The translations under genes were made by a program, and so were the position numbers. This document shows, piece by piece, positions 1-9,326 of a stretch of 64,000 bases of DNA. Under the pieces are notes generated by a model. The model was not told the DNA's origin. It made no database searches and saw nothing but the letters and a program-made list of their open reading frames with translations. How positions within the stretch are numbered: the stretch's first letter is position 1; each line of letters opens with the position of its first letter. The stretch comes from an uncultured Clostridia bacterium (GTDB lineage: Bacteria; Bacillota; Clostridia; Oscillospirales; CAG-272), in the NCBI GenBank assembly GCA_947626065.1, contig CANQQT010000002.1, forward strand, positions 1 to 64,000, in the 5' to 3' direction.

Positions 1-782
1 TCCCTTCTTGCCAGCGTCCGCCCCGTCTCAAAGGCGTCCTCGTTTTCGACGGCGATGATTTCGTCGTAAACGCCTGTGTTCAGCGTTTCGGGGACAAAGC
101 CCGCGCCGATTCCCTGAATCTTATGCGGCCCCGCCGTTCCCTTCGACAGAACCGGGGAGCCGGCCGGCTCCACCGCGACGACCTTGACCTTCGGATTTTT
201 GCTCTTTAAATATTCCCCGACCCCGGTCACCGTGCCGCCGGTTCCGACACCGGCGACAAAGATATCGACCTTCCCGTCGGTGTCCTCCCAGATCTCCGGC
301 CCCGTCGTCCTTCTGTGGATTTCGGGATTGGCGGGATTGGTAAACTGCCCGGGGATAAAGCTGTGCGGCGTATTCTCCGCCAGCTCCTTCGCCTTGGCGA
401 TCGCGCCCTTCATTCCCTTGGCCCCGTCGGTAAGCACCAGCTCGGCGCCGTAGGCCTTCAAAAGGTTTCGCCGCTCCACGCTCATGGTCTCGGGCATGGT
501 GAGAATGACGCGGTAGCCCCGCGAGGCGGCGACGGCGGAGAGGCCGATGCCGGTATTGCCGCTGGTCGGCTCGATGATGACCGAACCGGGCGTGAGAAGG
601 CCTTTCTCCTCCGCGTCATCAAGCATCGCCTTGGCGATACGGTCCTTCACGCTTCCGGCGGGATTGAAATATTCCAGCTTGCCGTAAACGTCCGCCAAAA
701 GCTTCTTCTCTTCTATATAATTTGTGAGCCTGAGAAGCGGCGTTCCGCCGATCAGGTCGGTGATTCTTTCATAGGTTTTCAT
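1..782 (-). CDS. cysK: Cysteine synthase (O-acetylserine sulfhydrylase), 3' end truncated by window edge
   Basis: Reverse-strand translation [19 protein letters not shown]...[21 protein letters not shown]...[16 protein letters not shown]...; PLP lysine motif and TSGNTG loop typical of CysK. Confidence 0.93.
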   Translation of the reverse strand, partial: MKTYERITDLIGGTPLLRLTNYIEEKKLLADVYGKLEYFNPAGSVKDRIAKAMLDDAEEKGLLTPGSVIIEPTSGNTGIGLSAVAASRGYRVILTMPETMSVERRNLLKAYGAELVLTDGAKGMKGAIAKAKELAENTPHSFIPGQFTNPANPEIHRRTTGPEIWEDTDGKVDIFVAGVGTGGTVTGVGEYLKSKNPKVKVVAVEPAGSPVLSKGTAGPHKIQGIGAGFVPETLNTGVYDEIIAVENEDAFETGRTLARR

Positions 783-952
783 GGATTTTCTTTCCTTTCC
801 GTTTTCTCTGTTCGATTTTTTATGAGATTCACATTCGGGGCGTTCCGACAAGGGGAATTCCCGCAAGGAGGGCTACGTTTTTCGCACGCGGGCGACATCG
901 AAGGGCTTTGTACAGCGTTTTCATTACCGTTTTCCTCCGGCTTCTTATTTAA

Positions 953-1009
953 CCTATCGGTTATGTAGGCATTATACCACGCCTCTTTCCTTTTGTCAAC
1001 CCCTATCGG
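953..1009 (-). promoter_or_regulatory. cysK promoter with candidate operator (TTGACA-17-TATAAT on minus strand; CCTA-N9-TAGG dyad at 953-969)
   Basis: Reverse complement of 994-999 = TTGACA and of 971-976 = TATAAT, 17 bp spacer; CCTATCGG octamer at 953-960 and again at 1002-1009. Confidence 0.75.
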
Positions 1010-1079
1010 AAAATTTTTTTCGATTTTTGCACAAAAAAGATTCTCGCTTTTTGTGTAAAAAATTTTTTTCCGGAGGCTC

Positions 1080-1127
1080 TTGACAAATCGGCGGGAAGTG
1101 CCTATAATATTTACAATGCCTATAGGC
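1080..1127 (+). promoter_or_regulatory. Divergent sigma-A-type promoter with GCCTATAGGC palindrome near the predicted start site
   Basis: TTGACA 1080-1085, 17 bp spacer, TATAAT 1103-1108, perfect palindrome GCCTATAGGC 1118-1127. Confidence 0.75.
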
Positions 1128-1370
1128 TTACTGTGCTATTTATGCGCCGCGGATTTTCGGGACAGCTCCGCGCTTTCCGTCGGGACGGAAGAGAAGGCCG
1201 ACGGCGCCATATAGCGGCAAAAAGGGCGCGAATTTGAGAAGAATCCGCAAACGGCGCCGCAAAAAAACTTCCATATTTAATACTGTCCCGCTTTTAAACT
1301 CGGATCACACAAAACGCTTCCGTTATTCCATAAGGAAGCCTTCATTCACCCCAAAAGGAGAAAACACGAT

Positions 1371-1943
1371 ATGTCAAAGAAATTCACAAGAGACGAAGCG
1401 TGGGCGCTTCTCTGCCAATGGAACAAGGAGCCTTTTCATCTCCGGCACGCCGTCACCGTGGAGGGCGTGATGCGGTATTTCGCCCGTGAGCTCGGATATG
1501 CCGACGAGGAGGAGTTCTGGGGAATTGTCGGACTGCTCCACGATCTGGATTATGAAAAATTCCCCGACGAGCACTGCCTTAAGGTACAGGAAATTCTGCG
1601 GGACGTTGACGCCGAGGAGCGACTGATTCACGCCGTTGTCAGTCACGGATACGCGCTTACGGTCGATATTCCCCCTGAGCACGAGATGGAAAAGGTTTTG
1701 TACGCCGTGGACGAGCTGACCGGCCTCATCGGAGCGACGGCCATCCTGCGGCCCTCGAAAAGCGTCTCGGATCTTGAGCTGAAATCGGTCAAGAAGAAAT
1801 ACAAGACGCCGAATTTCGCGGCGGGCTGTTCCCGGGAGGTCATCGAACGGGGCGCGGCGATGCTCGGCTGGGAGCTTGACGAGCTGATTCAGCGCACCAT
1901 CCTCGCCATGCGGAGCTGTGAGGCGGAGTATGCGCGTTTTTGA
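1371..1943 (+). CDS. HD-domain (HDIG-type) phosphohydrolase family protein
   Basis: 190 aa; WGIVGLLHDLDYEKFPDEH...VVSHGYA HD-domain pattern; AAAAGGAG RBS upstream. Confidence 0.85.
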   Translation: MSKKFTRDEAWALLCQWNKEPFHLRHAVTVEGVMRYFARELGYADEEEFWGIVGLLHDLDYEKFPDEHCLKVQEILRDVDAEERLIHAVVSHGYALTVDIPPEHEMEKVLYAVDELTGLIGATAILRPSKSVSDLELKSVKKKYKTPNFAAGCSREVIERGAAMLGWELDELIQRTILAMRSCEAEYARF

Positions 1944-2081
1944 CCCCGCGCGCCCCGAACGGCCCGTTTCCCCCGTCCCGAAAATCGGGCCCCGGCGCTG
2001 TATGGGGAAGCCTCCGCCCGGCGGGGATCGCGCCGCCCGGGAGAGGCCCTGCGGTTTAGGAAAATCTTGGGAGGGGATCGC

Positions 2082-3155
2082 ATGAACAAAAAGGCCCTTG
2101 TCGCCATGAGCGGCGGCGTCGATTCCAGCGTCGCGGCCTATCTTGCGAAGGAGCGGGGCTTCGACTGCATCGGGGCGACGATGAAGCTCTACCGGAACGA
2201 GGATATCGGCCTCACCGGGGAGCACACCTGCTGTTCTCTTGAGGACGTCGAGGACGCAAGGAGCGTCGCTTCCTCGCTGGGGATTCCCCATTTCGTCTTC
2301 AATTTTTCCGACCAATTCCGGGAAAAGGTGATGGATCGCTTCGTTTCCGCCTACGAAAAGGGCGCCACCCCCAATCCCTGCATCGACTGTAACCGTTTCC
2401 TGAAATTTGACAAGCTCTTCCTTCGGGCCAAGGAGCTTTACTGCGACTGTGTGATCACCGGGCATTACGCCCGCATTGAGAAGGAGGAGTCCACCGGCCG
2501 TTTTCTCCTCAAGAAGGCTTCCGATCCGACGAAGGATCAGAGCTACGTGCTCTATTCCCTGACGCAGGAGCAGCTTGCGCACACCCTCTTCCCGCTGGGG
2601 GAATACCAAAAGGCGCAGATCCGGGAAATCGCCGAACAGCAGGGCTTCCGGAACGCGAAAAAGCACGACAGTCAGGATATCTGCTTTGTCCCGGACGGCC
2701 GTTATGCCGAATTCATCGAGGGCTATACCGGGAAAAGCTATCCGCCCGGGGATTTTATCGACGGGGAGGGAAAAGTTCTCGGAAGGCACGGCGGCATCAT
2801 CCGCTATACCGTCGGCCAGCGAAAGGGCCTCGGCATCTCCTCCACCGCGCCCCTCTACGTCACAAAAATCGACCCCGCCCAAAACACCGTCACGCTCGGC
2901 AGGCATGAGGAGCTGTATTCCCGCTCGCTCACCGCTTCCGACCTCAATCTGATTGCCGTCGACAAAATCGACCGCCCCCTCCGCGTCAAGGCCAAAATCC
3001 GTTACCGCCAGAGCGAGCAATGGGCAACGGTCACGCAGACCGACGCCGACACGGTGGAGGTTCTCTTCGACGAGCCGCAACGGGCCGTCACCAAAGGGCA
3101 AGCGATCGTTTTCTACGACGGCGAAACCGTCGTCGGCGGGGGAACGATACAGTAA
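2082..3155 (+). CDS. mnmA: tRNA-specific 2-thiouridylase MnmA
   Basis: MNKKALVAMSGGVDSSVAAYLAKERG...ATPNPCIDCNRFLKFD...KDQSYVLYSLTQEQL...HDSQDICFVPDG; PP-loop SGGVDSS; GAGGGGAT RBS before ATG 2082. Confidence 0.96.
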   Translation: MNKKALVAMSGGVDSSVAAYLAKERGFDCIGATMKLYRNEDIGLTGEHTCCSLEDVEDARSVASSLGIPHFVFNFSDQFREKVMDRFVSAYEKGATPNPCIDCNRFLKFDKLFLRAKELYCDCVITGHYARIEKEESTGRFLLKKASDPTKDQSYVLYSLTQEQLAHTLFPLGEYQKAQIREIAEQQGFRNAKKHDSQDICFVPDGRYAEFIEGYTGKSYPPGDFIDGEGKVLGRHGGIIRYTVGQRKGLGISSTAPLYVTKIDPAQNTVTLGRHEELYSRSLTASDLNLIAVDKIDRPLRVKAKIRYRQSEQWATVTQTDADTVEVLFDEPQRAVTKGQAIVFYDGETVVGGGTIQ

Positions 3156-3188
3156 AAGAAAAAACTTATTCCCAAAGGAGTCTTTTTT

Positions 3189-4064
3189 ATGGAAAACAAA
3201 CGCTTTGAACTGAACAAAAATCTTGCGCAGATGCTGAAAGGCGGCGTCATCATGGACGTCACCACCCCGGAGCAGGCGAGAATCGCCGAGGCCGCCGGCG
3301 CCTGCGCGGTCATGGCTCTCGAACGCATTCCCGCCGACATCCGCGCGGCGGGCGGCGTCTCCCGCATGAGCGATCCGAAAATGATCAAAGGCATTCAGGA
3401 GGCCGTCAGCATTCCCGTCATGGCGAAATGCCGGATCGGACATTTTGCCGAGGCGCAGATTCTGCAGGCCATTGAGATCGACTACATCGACGAGAGCGAG
3501 GTTCTCTCCCCCGCCGACGACAAATACCATATCGACAAGACGAAATTCGACGTTCCCTTCGTCTGCGGCGCGAAGGATTTGGGGGAGGCTCTGCGGCGCA
3601 TCAGCGAGGGCGCCTCGATGATCCGCACCAAGGGCGAGCCCGGTACCGGCGACGTGGTGCAGGCGGTCCGGCATATGCGTCTGATGCAGTCGGAAATCCG
3701 CCGCGTCGGCTCAATGGCGGAGGACGAGCTCTATGAGACGGCCAAGCAACTTCAGGTACCCTACGAGCTGGTGCTCTACGTGCATGAAAACAAAAAGCTC
3801 CCGGTCGTGAACTTCGCGGCGGGCGGCGTGGCGACTCCCGCCGACGCGGCGCTGATGATGCAGCTCGGCGCGGAGGGCGTTTTCGTCGGCTCCGGCATCT
3901 TCAAATCGGGCAATCCCGAAAAGCGGGCGGCGGCCATCGTCAAGGCGGTCACCAACTACACCGACGCGAAAATGCTCGCCGCGCTTTCGGAGGATCTCGG
4001 GGAGGCCATGGTCGGCATCAACGAGCAGGAAATTGCCCTTCTGATGGCGGAACGGGGCAAATGA
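3189..4064 (+). CDS. pdxS: Pyridoxal 5'-phosphate synthase subunit PdxS
   Basis: [55 protein letters not shown]..., strongly conserved PdxS sequence. Confidence 0.98.
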   Translation: MENKRFELNKNLAQMLKGGVIMDVTTPEQARIAEAAGACAVMALERIPADIRAAGGVSRMSDPKMIKGIQEAVSIPVMAKCRIGHFAEAQILQAIEIDYIDESEVLSPADDKYHIDKTKFDVPFVCGAKDLGEALRRISEGASMIRTKGEPGTGDVVQAVRHMRLMQSEIRRVGSMAEDELYETAKQLQVPYELVLYVHENKKLPVVNFAAGGVATPADAALMMQLGAEGVFVGSGIFKSGNPEKRAAAIVKAVTNYTDAKMLAALSEDLGEAMVGINEQEIALLMAERGK

Positions 4065-4065
4065 C

Positions 4066-4653
4066 ATGACACTTGGCGTTCTTGCCCTACAGGGGGCCTT
4101 TCTTGAGCATGAAAAAATGCTGACCGGCCTCGGCGCCGATTCCTTTGAAATCCGGCAGAAGGGCGACCTTGCGCGGCCCCTTGACGGGCTGATCATCCCG
4201 GGCGGGGAAAGCACCGTTCAGGGAAAGCTTCTGCGCGACCTCGGGATGTTCCTTCCCCTGAAGGAGAAAATCGAAGCGGGGCTTCCCGTCTTCGGCACCT
4301 GCGCGGGCCTTCTCCTTCTTGCCAAAAAGATAGAAAACGACGACCGCTGTCACCTCGCCGTGATGGATATCGTCGCCCACCGGAACGCCTATGGCCGCCA
4401 GCTCGGGAGCTTTTACACCGAGGCTCCCTTTGCCGACCTCGGGAAGATTCCGATGACCTTTATCCGCGCGCCCTACATCGGAAGCGTGAGGGAAGGGGTG
4501 GAAATCCTCGCCTCCGTCGAGGGAAAAATCGTGGCGGCAAGGCAGAAAAATCTCCTTGTCACCGCCTTCCACCCCGAGCTTCACACCGACGGGCGCGTCC
4601 ACCGCTATTTTCTCGATATGATTGAAAATTCCAAGCGGGAAAGCGGCTTCTGA
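4066..4653 (+). CDS. pdxT: Pyridoxal 5'-phosphate synthase glutaminase subunit PdxT
   Basis: [17 protein letters not shown]...[14 protein letters not shown]...[13 protein letters not shown]...[10 protein letters not shown]; adjacent to pdxS. Confidence 0.97.
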   Translation: MTLGVLALQGAFLEHEKMLTGLGADSFEIRQKGDLARPLDGLIIPGGESTVQGKLLRDLGMFLPLKEKIEAGLPVFGTCAGLLLLAKKIENDDRCHLAVMDIVAHRNAYGRQLGSFYTEAPFADLGKIPMTFIRAPYIGSVREGVEILASVEGKIVAARQKNLLVTAFHPELHTDGRVHRYFLDMIENSKRESGF

Positions 4654-4816
4654 CTGCCCGCGGCGTAGAAAATTTTCGCGGAAATCCGACTGCCCGACGG
4701 ACAACTGACCGCTTGCGGCAGGACTTCTGACGGCTTAATTTAAAAAAACGGCTTCCCCTGCGGCTGCCGAAAATTTTGGAAGGGAGTGTCCCGCCCCACG
4801 CGGGACGACAAGACTT

Positions 4817-6364
4817 ATGAGCGAACGATGGGAAACCTCTTACCGAAAGGCTCTCTGGGAGAGCTCCCGCGCCCTGCGCGAATGGCTGATGGAGGATTAC
4901 GCCCGGCCAAAGTATCACTTCCTCTGCCCGGAGGACGACGCGCGCCCCGGCGACCCCAACGCCGCCTTTTACGCCGGCGGGCGGTATCATCTGATGTACC
5001 TTTATAAATGCTGTTCCGACAGCTTCCGCTACGGCCATATGTCAAGCCCCGACCTTGTCCACTGGGAGCGCCATCCCGACGCTCTCTTCCCCGACTCCCT
5101 CGACGGCGGGATCTACAGCGGTGGCGCCTTCGTCGACGACGACGAAACGGTCTATATCGCCTACTCCGACCTTCCCACCGCCAGTCAGAAGAAGCGCTTC
5201 AACGGCGTGCGAATCGCCTTCTCAAAGGACAAGGAAAACCACTACGTCAAATGGGAGAAAATCGACCCGGAGGCGGTAATCTCCACCGCGCCCGGCATCC
5301 GAAGCATCGACGACGGCCACGGCGGGCTTCTTCACCTTTGTTCTGCCGATCCCTCGAACATCTGGAAGGAGGACGGGGTTTACTACCTACAGGTCGGCAA
5401 TCTTGCGGTTATGATGAATTACGGGAAAAAGGAAAAGGAGAAGGGAAATCCCTTCTACGAGGGGGATTACACCGACCTTTTCGCCTCCCGCGATATGATT
5501 CACTGGGACTATCTGCACCGCTTCTACGACTTCCCCCGGAACCCCGCGTGGACGGATGAGACGGAGGACGATATGTGCCCCAGCTTCCTGCCTCTTCCCT
5601 CCTCCCCGAACGGCGGCCCTCCCTCGGGAAGGTTTCTTCAGCTCTTCATTTCCCACAAGCGGGGCGCTCAGTACTATATCGGCTCCTACGACTCCTCCAC
5701 CCACCGTTTTACCCCCGAAAAGCACGGGAGGATGAGCTACAAGGATCACTATTTCCATGCCCCGGAGGCTCTGATGGCCCCCGACGGGCGACAGATCATG
5801 TGGGGCTGGATGGCGCAGAACCGGCCCGACGAGGCCGCCCGCTTCGGCTGGTGCGGCGTCTACAGCCTTCCCCGGAGTCTCTGGCTGAGAGAGGACGGCG
5901 GGCTGGGAATCGCCCCCGCCGAGGAAATAAAAAAGCTCCGTTGCGGAAAACGCCCCTTTGAGGGGGCGCGTTCCGACTGCTGTGAAATCGAGATGGATAT
6001 CAAGCCAAATGGCGCCACCCGGGCCGGGGTGACCTTTTACGCCTCGGAGAATGGGGAGGAATATTCCCGCTTCTACTACGACGCCGCGGCGCAAGAGCTT
6101 GTGTATGAGGGCGTTCATCCCGGAAGCGACCTTCCCCACAGTGAGGAACGGGCGCCCTTCTCCCTTTCGGAAGGGGAAACGCTTCACCTCGACCTCTTCC
6201 TTGACGCCTCCGCCGCCGAAGTTTTTGCCAATGGCCGACAGGCCATTTCCCGTCGTGCTTATCTGTCCGACCGGCGCTCCGACCGGATTTCCTTCTACAC
6301 CGACGGGGACGCGGAGCTCCTTCGCGCCGACCTCTGGGAGATGGCACCGGTTTTCAACGTCTGA
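4817..6364 (+). CDS. Glycoside hydrolase family 32 (sucrose-6-phosphate hydrolase/fructosidase-like)
   Basis: 515 aa; RPKYHFLCPEDDARPGDPNAAFYAGGRYHLMYLYK..., VHWERHPDALFPDSLDGGIYSGGAFVDD; five-bladed propeller plus C-terminal beta-sandwich pattern. Confidence 0.85.
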   Translation: MSERWETSYRKALWESSRALREWLMEDYARPKYHFLCPEDDARPGDPNAAFYAGGRYHLMYLYKCCSDSFRYGHMSSPDLVHWERHPDALFPDSLDGGIYSGGAFVDDDETVYIAYSDLPTASQKKRFNGVRIAFSKDKENHYVKWEKIDPEAVISTAPGIRSIDDGHGGLLHLCSADPSNIWKEDGVYYLQVGNLAVMMNYGKKEKEKGNPFYEGDYTDLFASRDMIHWDYLHRFYDFPRNPAWTDETEDDMCPSFLPLPSSPNGGPPSGRFLQLFISHKRGAQYYIGSYDSSTHRFTPEKHGRMSYKDHYFHAPEALMAPDGRQIMWGWMAQNRPDEAARFGWCGVYSLPRSLWLREDGGLGIAPAEEIKKLRCGKRPFEGARSDCCEIEMDIKPNGATRAGVTFYASENGEEYSRFYYDAAAQELVYEGVHPGSDLPHSEERAPFSLSEGETLHLDLFLDASAAEVFANGRQAISRRAYLSDRRSDRISFYTDGDAELLRADLWEMAPVFNV

Positions 6365-6499
6365 GGACGGGAAAGGCCGCCATTTCCCGTCGTGCTTATC
6401 TGTCCGACCGGCGCTCCGACCGGATTTCCTTCTACACCGACGGGGACGCGGAGCTCCTCCGCGCCGACCTCTGGGAAATGGCGCCGGTTTTCAATGTTT
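6244..6499 (+). repeat. Tandem duplication of the GH32 3' end (copy 1 6244-6364, copy 2 6381-6501, offset 137 bp)
   Basis: catttcccgtcgtgcttatctgtccgaccggcgctccgaccggatttcc... present twice; only 6 differences over ~120 bp. Confidence 0.95.
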
Positions 6500-6518
6500 A
6501 AAAATCTCACAACCAAAA

Positions 6519-6556
6519 CGCGGGATAAAGACGTCTGCCTTTATCCCGCGCTTTTT
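6519..6556 (+). terminator. Intrinsic terminator, 12-bp perfect stem CGCGGGATAAAG / CTTTATCCCGCG plus T-run
   Basis: CGCGGGATAAAG-acgtctgc-CTTTATCCCGCG-CTTTTT. Confidence 0.9.
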
Positions 6557-6589
6557 CGGTGGAGCTCTGCCCCGCCGGTTTTTCTTTTT

Positions 6590-8266
6590 TCAGATATCCA
6601 TTACAATCGGCAGAACCATCGGCTTCCGCCCGGTCTTTCCGAAAATGAACTTCGAGAGAGCGTTCTTGACCGCCGTCTTGATTTCCGTTCTCTCCACGAT
6701 GTTGCTGTCGAAGCAGTCCTCAATCACTTCTTTTGCGATCTCCTTTGCCTCCTCCATCAGCTCCTCCGACTCCCTCACGTACACAAAGCCTCTTGACACG
6801 ATGTCGGGGCCCGATACGATGGCACAGTCGGAAAAATCGATCGAGGCAACCACGGCAATCAGCCCGTCCTGCGACAGATGCCTGCGGTCGCGCAGCACGA
6901 TGTTCCCGATATCCCCGACTCCGTAGCCGTCGACCAGCACCCGCCCGGCCGGAACCGTTCCGTTGAAGCGCGCGCCGTCGACTCCGATTTCAAGAACCTT
7001 TCCGAGGTCGGAGAGGAAGATGTTCGACTCCGGGATTCCCATACACGTCGCAATCTTTTTGTTCGCGACCAGATGCTTGAACTCCCCGTGAATCGGCATG
7101 AAATATTTCGGCTTTGTCAGCGCGATCATCAGCTTGATTTCTTCCTGACAGGCGTGGCCCGACACATGAACCTCCACAAGGTCGTCCTTGAAGACGTCGG
7201 CGCCGTTTTTCAAAAGCTCGTTGATGATTTTGTCGACCATCTTCTCGTTTCCGGGAATGGCGCTTGCGCTGATGACGACAAGGTCGCGGGAGCCGAGCTG
7301 AACCTTATCGTGACTGCAAAAGGCCATCCGGTAGAGGGCCGACATCGGCTCTCCCTGACTTCCCGTCGTAATGAGCGTAATCTGCTCCGGCGGGTATTTT
7401 TTTATATCGTTGATATCGATGAGAACCCCGTCGGGAACCGTCATATACCCGAGGCGGGTGGCCGCCCCCACAATATTCAGCATCGACCGCCCGGTAATAG
7501 CGACCTTCCTGCCGTACTGATGACTGGTATTGATGATCTGCTGAACGCGGTGCACGTTGGAGGAAAAGGTGGCGATGACGATTCTTCTGTCGCTGTTCCG
7601 CAGAAAAATGTTGTCCAGCGACTGCCCGACCTTCTTCTCCGAGGGGGTATATCCCGGCCTTTCGGCGTTGGTCGATTCGCACATGAGGAGAAGGACTCCC
7701 TCGTTTCCGAGCTCACCGAGCCGGGGCAGATTCATAATCTCCCCCTCAATCGGCGTCAGATCCAGCTTGAAATCCCCGGTATGGACGATCGTTCCGACCG
7801 GCGTCTTGATCGCGAGGCAGCAGGCGTCGGCGATCGAGTGATTCACGCGGATGAATTCGACGGTAAAGCACCCGGCCTCCACGGTCTCCCCGGCCTCCAC
7901 GCAATTCAGGCGGGGATTGAAGCTGAGGGTATGCTCCATCAGCTTGTTTTCGATGATTCCCAGCGTCAGGCGCGTGCCGTAAATCGGAATGTCCAGCTTC
8001 CGGAGGACGTAAGGAATGGCCCCGATGTGATCCTCGTGCCCGTGCGTCAGGAAGAGGCCGCGGATTTTGTCCGCGTTCTTCTCAAGGTAGGTCGTATCGG
8101 GAATCACAAGGTCGACGCCGAGCATATCCTCGTCTGGAAAGCCCAGTCCGCAGTCCACCATGATGATGTCGTTTTCGTATTCGATAACGGCGAGGTTTTT
8201 TCCGATTTCATTCAGCCCTCCCAGCATCATAACCTTGATCTTGCTTAACTTTTTTCTTCTTGCCAT
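6590..8266 (-). CDS. rnj: Ribonuclease J
   Basis: MARRKKLSKIKVMMLGGLNEIGKNLAVIEYENDIIMVDCGLGFPDEDMLGVDLVIPD...LTHGHEDHIGAIPY; metallo-beta-lactamase/beta-CASP motifs; start chosen internal to the longer ORF. Confidence 0.95.
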   Translation of the reverse strand: MARRKKLSKIKVMMLGGLNEIGKNLAVIEYENDIIMVDCGLGFPDEDMLGVDLVIPDTTYLEKNADKIRGLFLTHGHEDHIGAIPYVLRKLDIPIYGTRLTLGIIENKLMEHTLSFNPRLNCVEAGETVEAGCFTVEFIRVNHSIADACCLAIKTPVGTIVHTGDFKLDLTPIEGEIMNLPRLGELGNEGVLLLMCESTNAERPGYTPSEKKVGQSLDNIFLRNSDRRIVIATFSSNVHRVQQIINTSHQYGRKVAITGRSMLNIVGAATRLGYMTVPDGVLIDINDIKKYPPEQITLITTGSQGEPMSALYRMAFCSHDKVQLGSRDLVVISASAIPGNEKMVDKIINELLKNGADVFKDDLVEVHVSGHACQEEIKLMIALTKPKYFMPIHGEFKHLVANKKIATCMGIPESNIFLSDLGKVLEIGVDGARFNGTVPAGRVLVDGYGVGDIGNIVLRDRRHLSQDGLIAVVASIDFSDCAIVSGPDIVSRGFVYVRESEELMEEAKEIAKEVIEDCFDSNIVERTEIKTAVKNALSKFIFGKTGRKPMVLPIVMDI

Positions 8267-8645
8267 AGATAAATTGCCCGCCAAAAAACAACGGCAGGCT
8301 TCTCCTTCCGTATAAAACGCGATATTTTCGGCAAAGAGAAGGAGGGCGCAAGTTCCCCTCGTTCTCTTTCCCTGCATAAGTGTTAATCAAGTGTGCTTCC
8401 CCCTCCCGGGGTTATCGCCGTCATTACCGTTCTACGGCAATATTCCTTATCCGGGCGGAAAAGCACCAAGCAACGAACCAATATGTTACTTCTATTATAC
8501 CGTACAGATGTTAAAATTATGAGGGGAATGATGTGAACATAAAATGAACAAATCGCGGCTTTTTCTCTTCTTTTGGCGTTTGAAGTATAAGCCCCCCGAT
8601 TTTCGCCGATACTAACGCCGAAATCAAGAAAAGGAGGGAAACCTC

Positions 8646-8873
8646 ATGTCCGAAAAAAAGAAGAGCAAAAAAGTCAAGCCGGGAAGCGGAAGCATTCCCC
8701 TGCCGAATCAGGCGGTCAGCGCCTATCAGGAGAGCGCCGACCCGCTCGGGAGCTACACCGGCGTCACCGACGATCCGATTTTCCCGGGCAGAAGTATGCC
8801 GCGACGCGACGTCGGCGGGAAAATCTATCTGCACGTCGACGGTCAGCCGGTTCAGGACGCCGACGACCTCTGA
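8646..8873 (+). CDS. Hypothetical small protein (75 aa, Lys-rich N-terminus)
   Basis: Preceded by AAAGGAGGG RBS; distinct ORF with no overlapping alternative. Confidence 0.65.
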   Translation: MSEKKKSKKVKPGSGSIPLPNQAVSAYQESADPLGSYTGVTDDPIFPGRSMPRRDVGGKIYLHVDGQPVQDADDL

Positions 8874-9176
8874 CTACAGAAGAAAGAACAGCGTAGCCGA
8901 GGCGGCCGCCCCTGCCAAAATCCCGAGGAAAAAGAAAAGCAGTCGGCGCCGCCTCTCTTTTTTTCTCTCCCGCCGGGCGGTAAGCGCCTTTTCCGGCGAA
9001 AGGATATTGGCGGCGATGATTCGATTCGCCTCGGTCACCATATCCTGCTTTTTCCCGCCGGAATCGGCCTTTTCCCGGAGGATAAAATAGGCCTCCTCAA
9101 AAATTCGGCTCCCGGTATTTTTTACCACCACCATATTTTTCTGAATCCCTTTGATCACGATTTCTTCCCCTTTCAA
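8874..9176 (-). CDS. Hypothetical protein with C-terminal transmembrane segment (100 aa)
   Basis: MKGEEIVIKGIQKNMVVVKNTGSRIFEEAYFILREK...RRRRLLFFFLGILAGAAASATLFFLL; RBS-like GAAAGGGGAAG upstream. Confidence 0.65.
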   Translation of the reverse strand: MKGEEIVIKGIQKNMVVVKNTGSRIFEEAYFILREKADSGGKKQDMVTEANRIIAANILSPEKALTARRERKKERRRRLLFFFLGILAGAAASATLFFLL

Positions 9177-9326
9177 AAAGGCTCTGTCCTCAGTATTGTA
9201 CTCCCGGGGGGCCGATATTCAGAAAAAAGGAAAATCTTCCCGCAAAGGGGTACGTTTTTCCCGCGAGGCGAAAAATAAAGCGAAAGGAAAGAGCCGGTCT
9301 GTTTTCAGGCCGGAGACTCCCGAATT

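Noticed and set aside
1374-3674. 766-aa minus-strand ORF opposite the HD gene, mnmA and pdxS
   Set aside because: Antisense shadow of well-conserved plus-strand genes; composition (Arg/Gly/Asp/Val rich) typical of high-GC antisense frames
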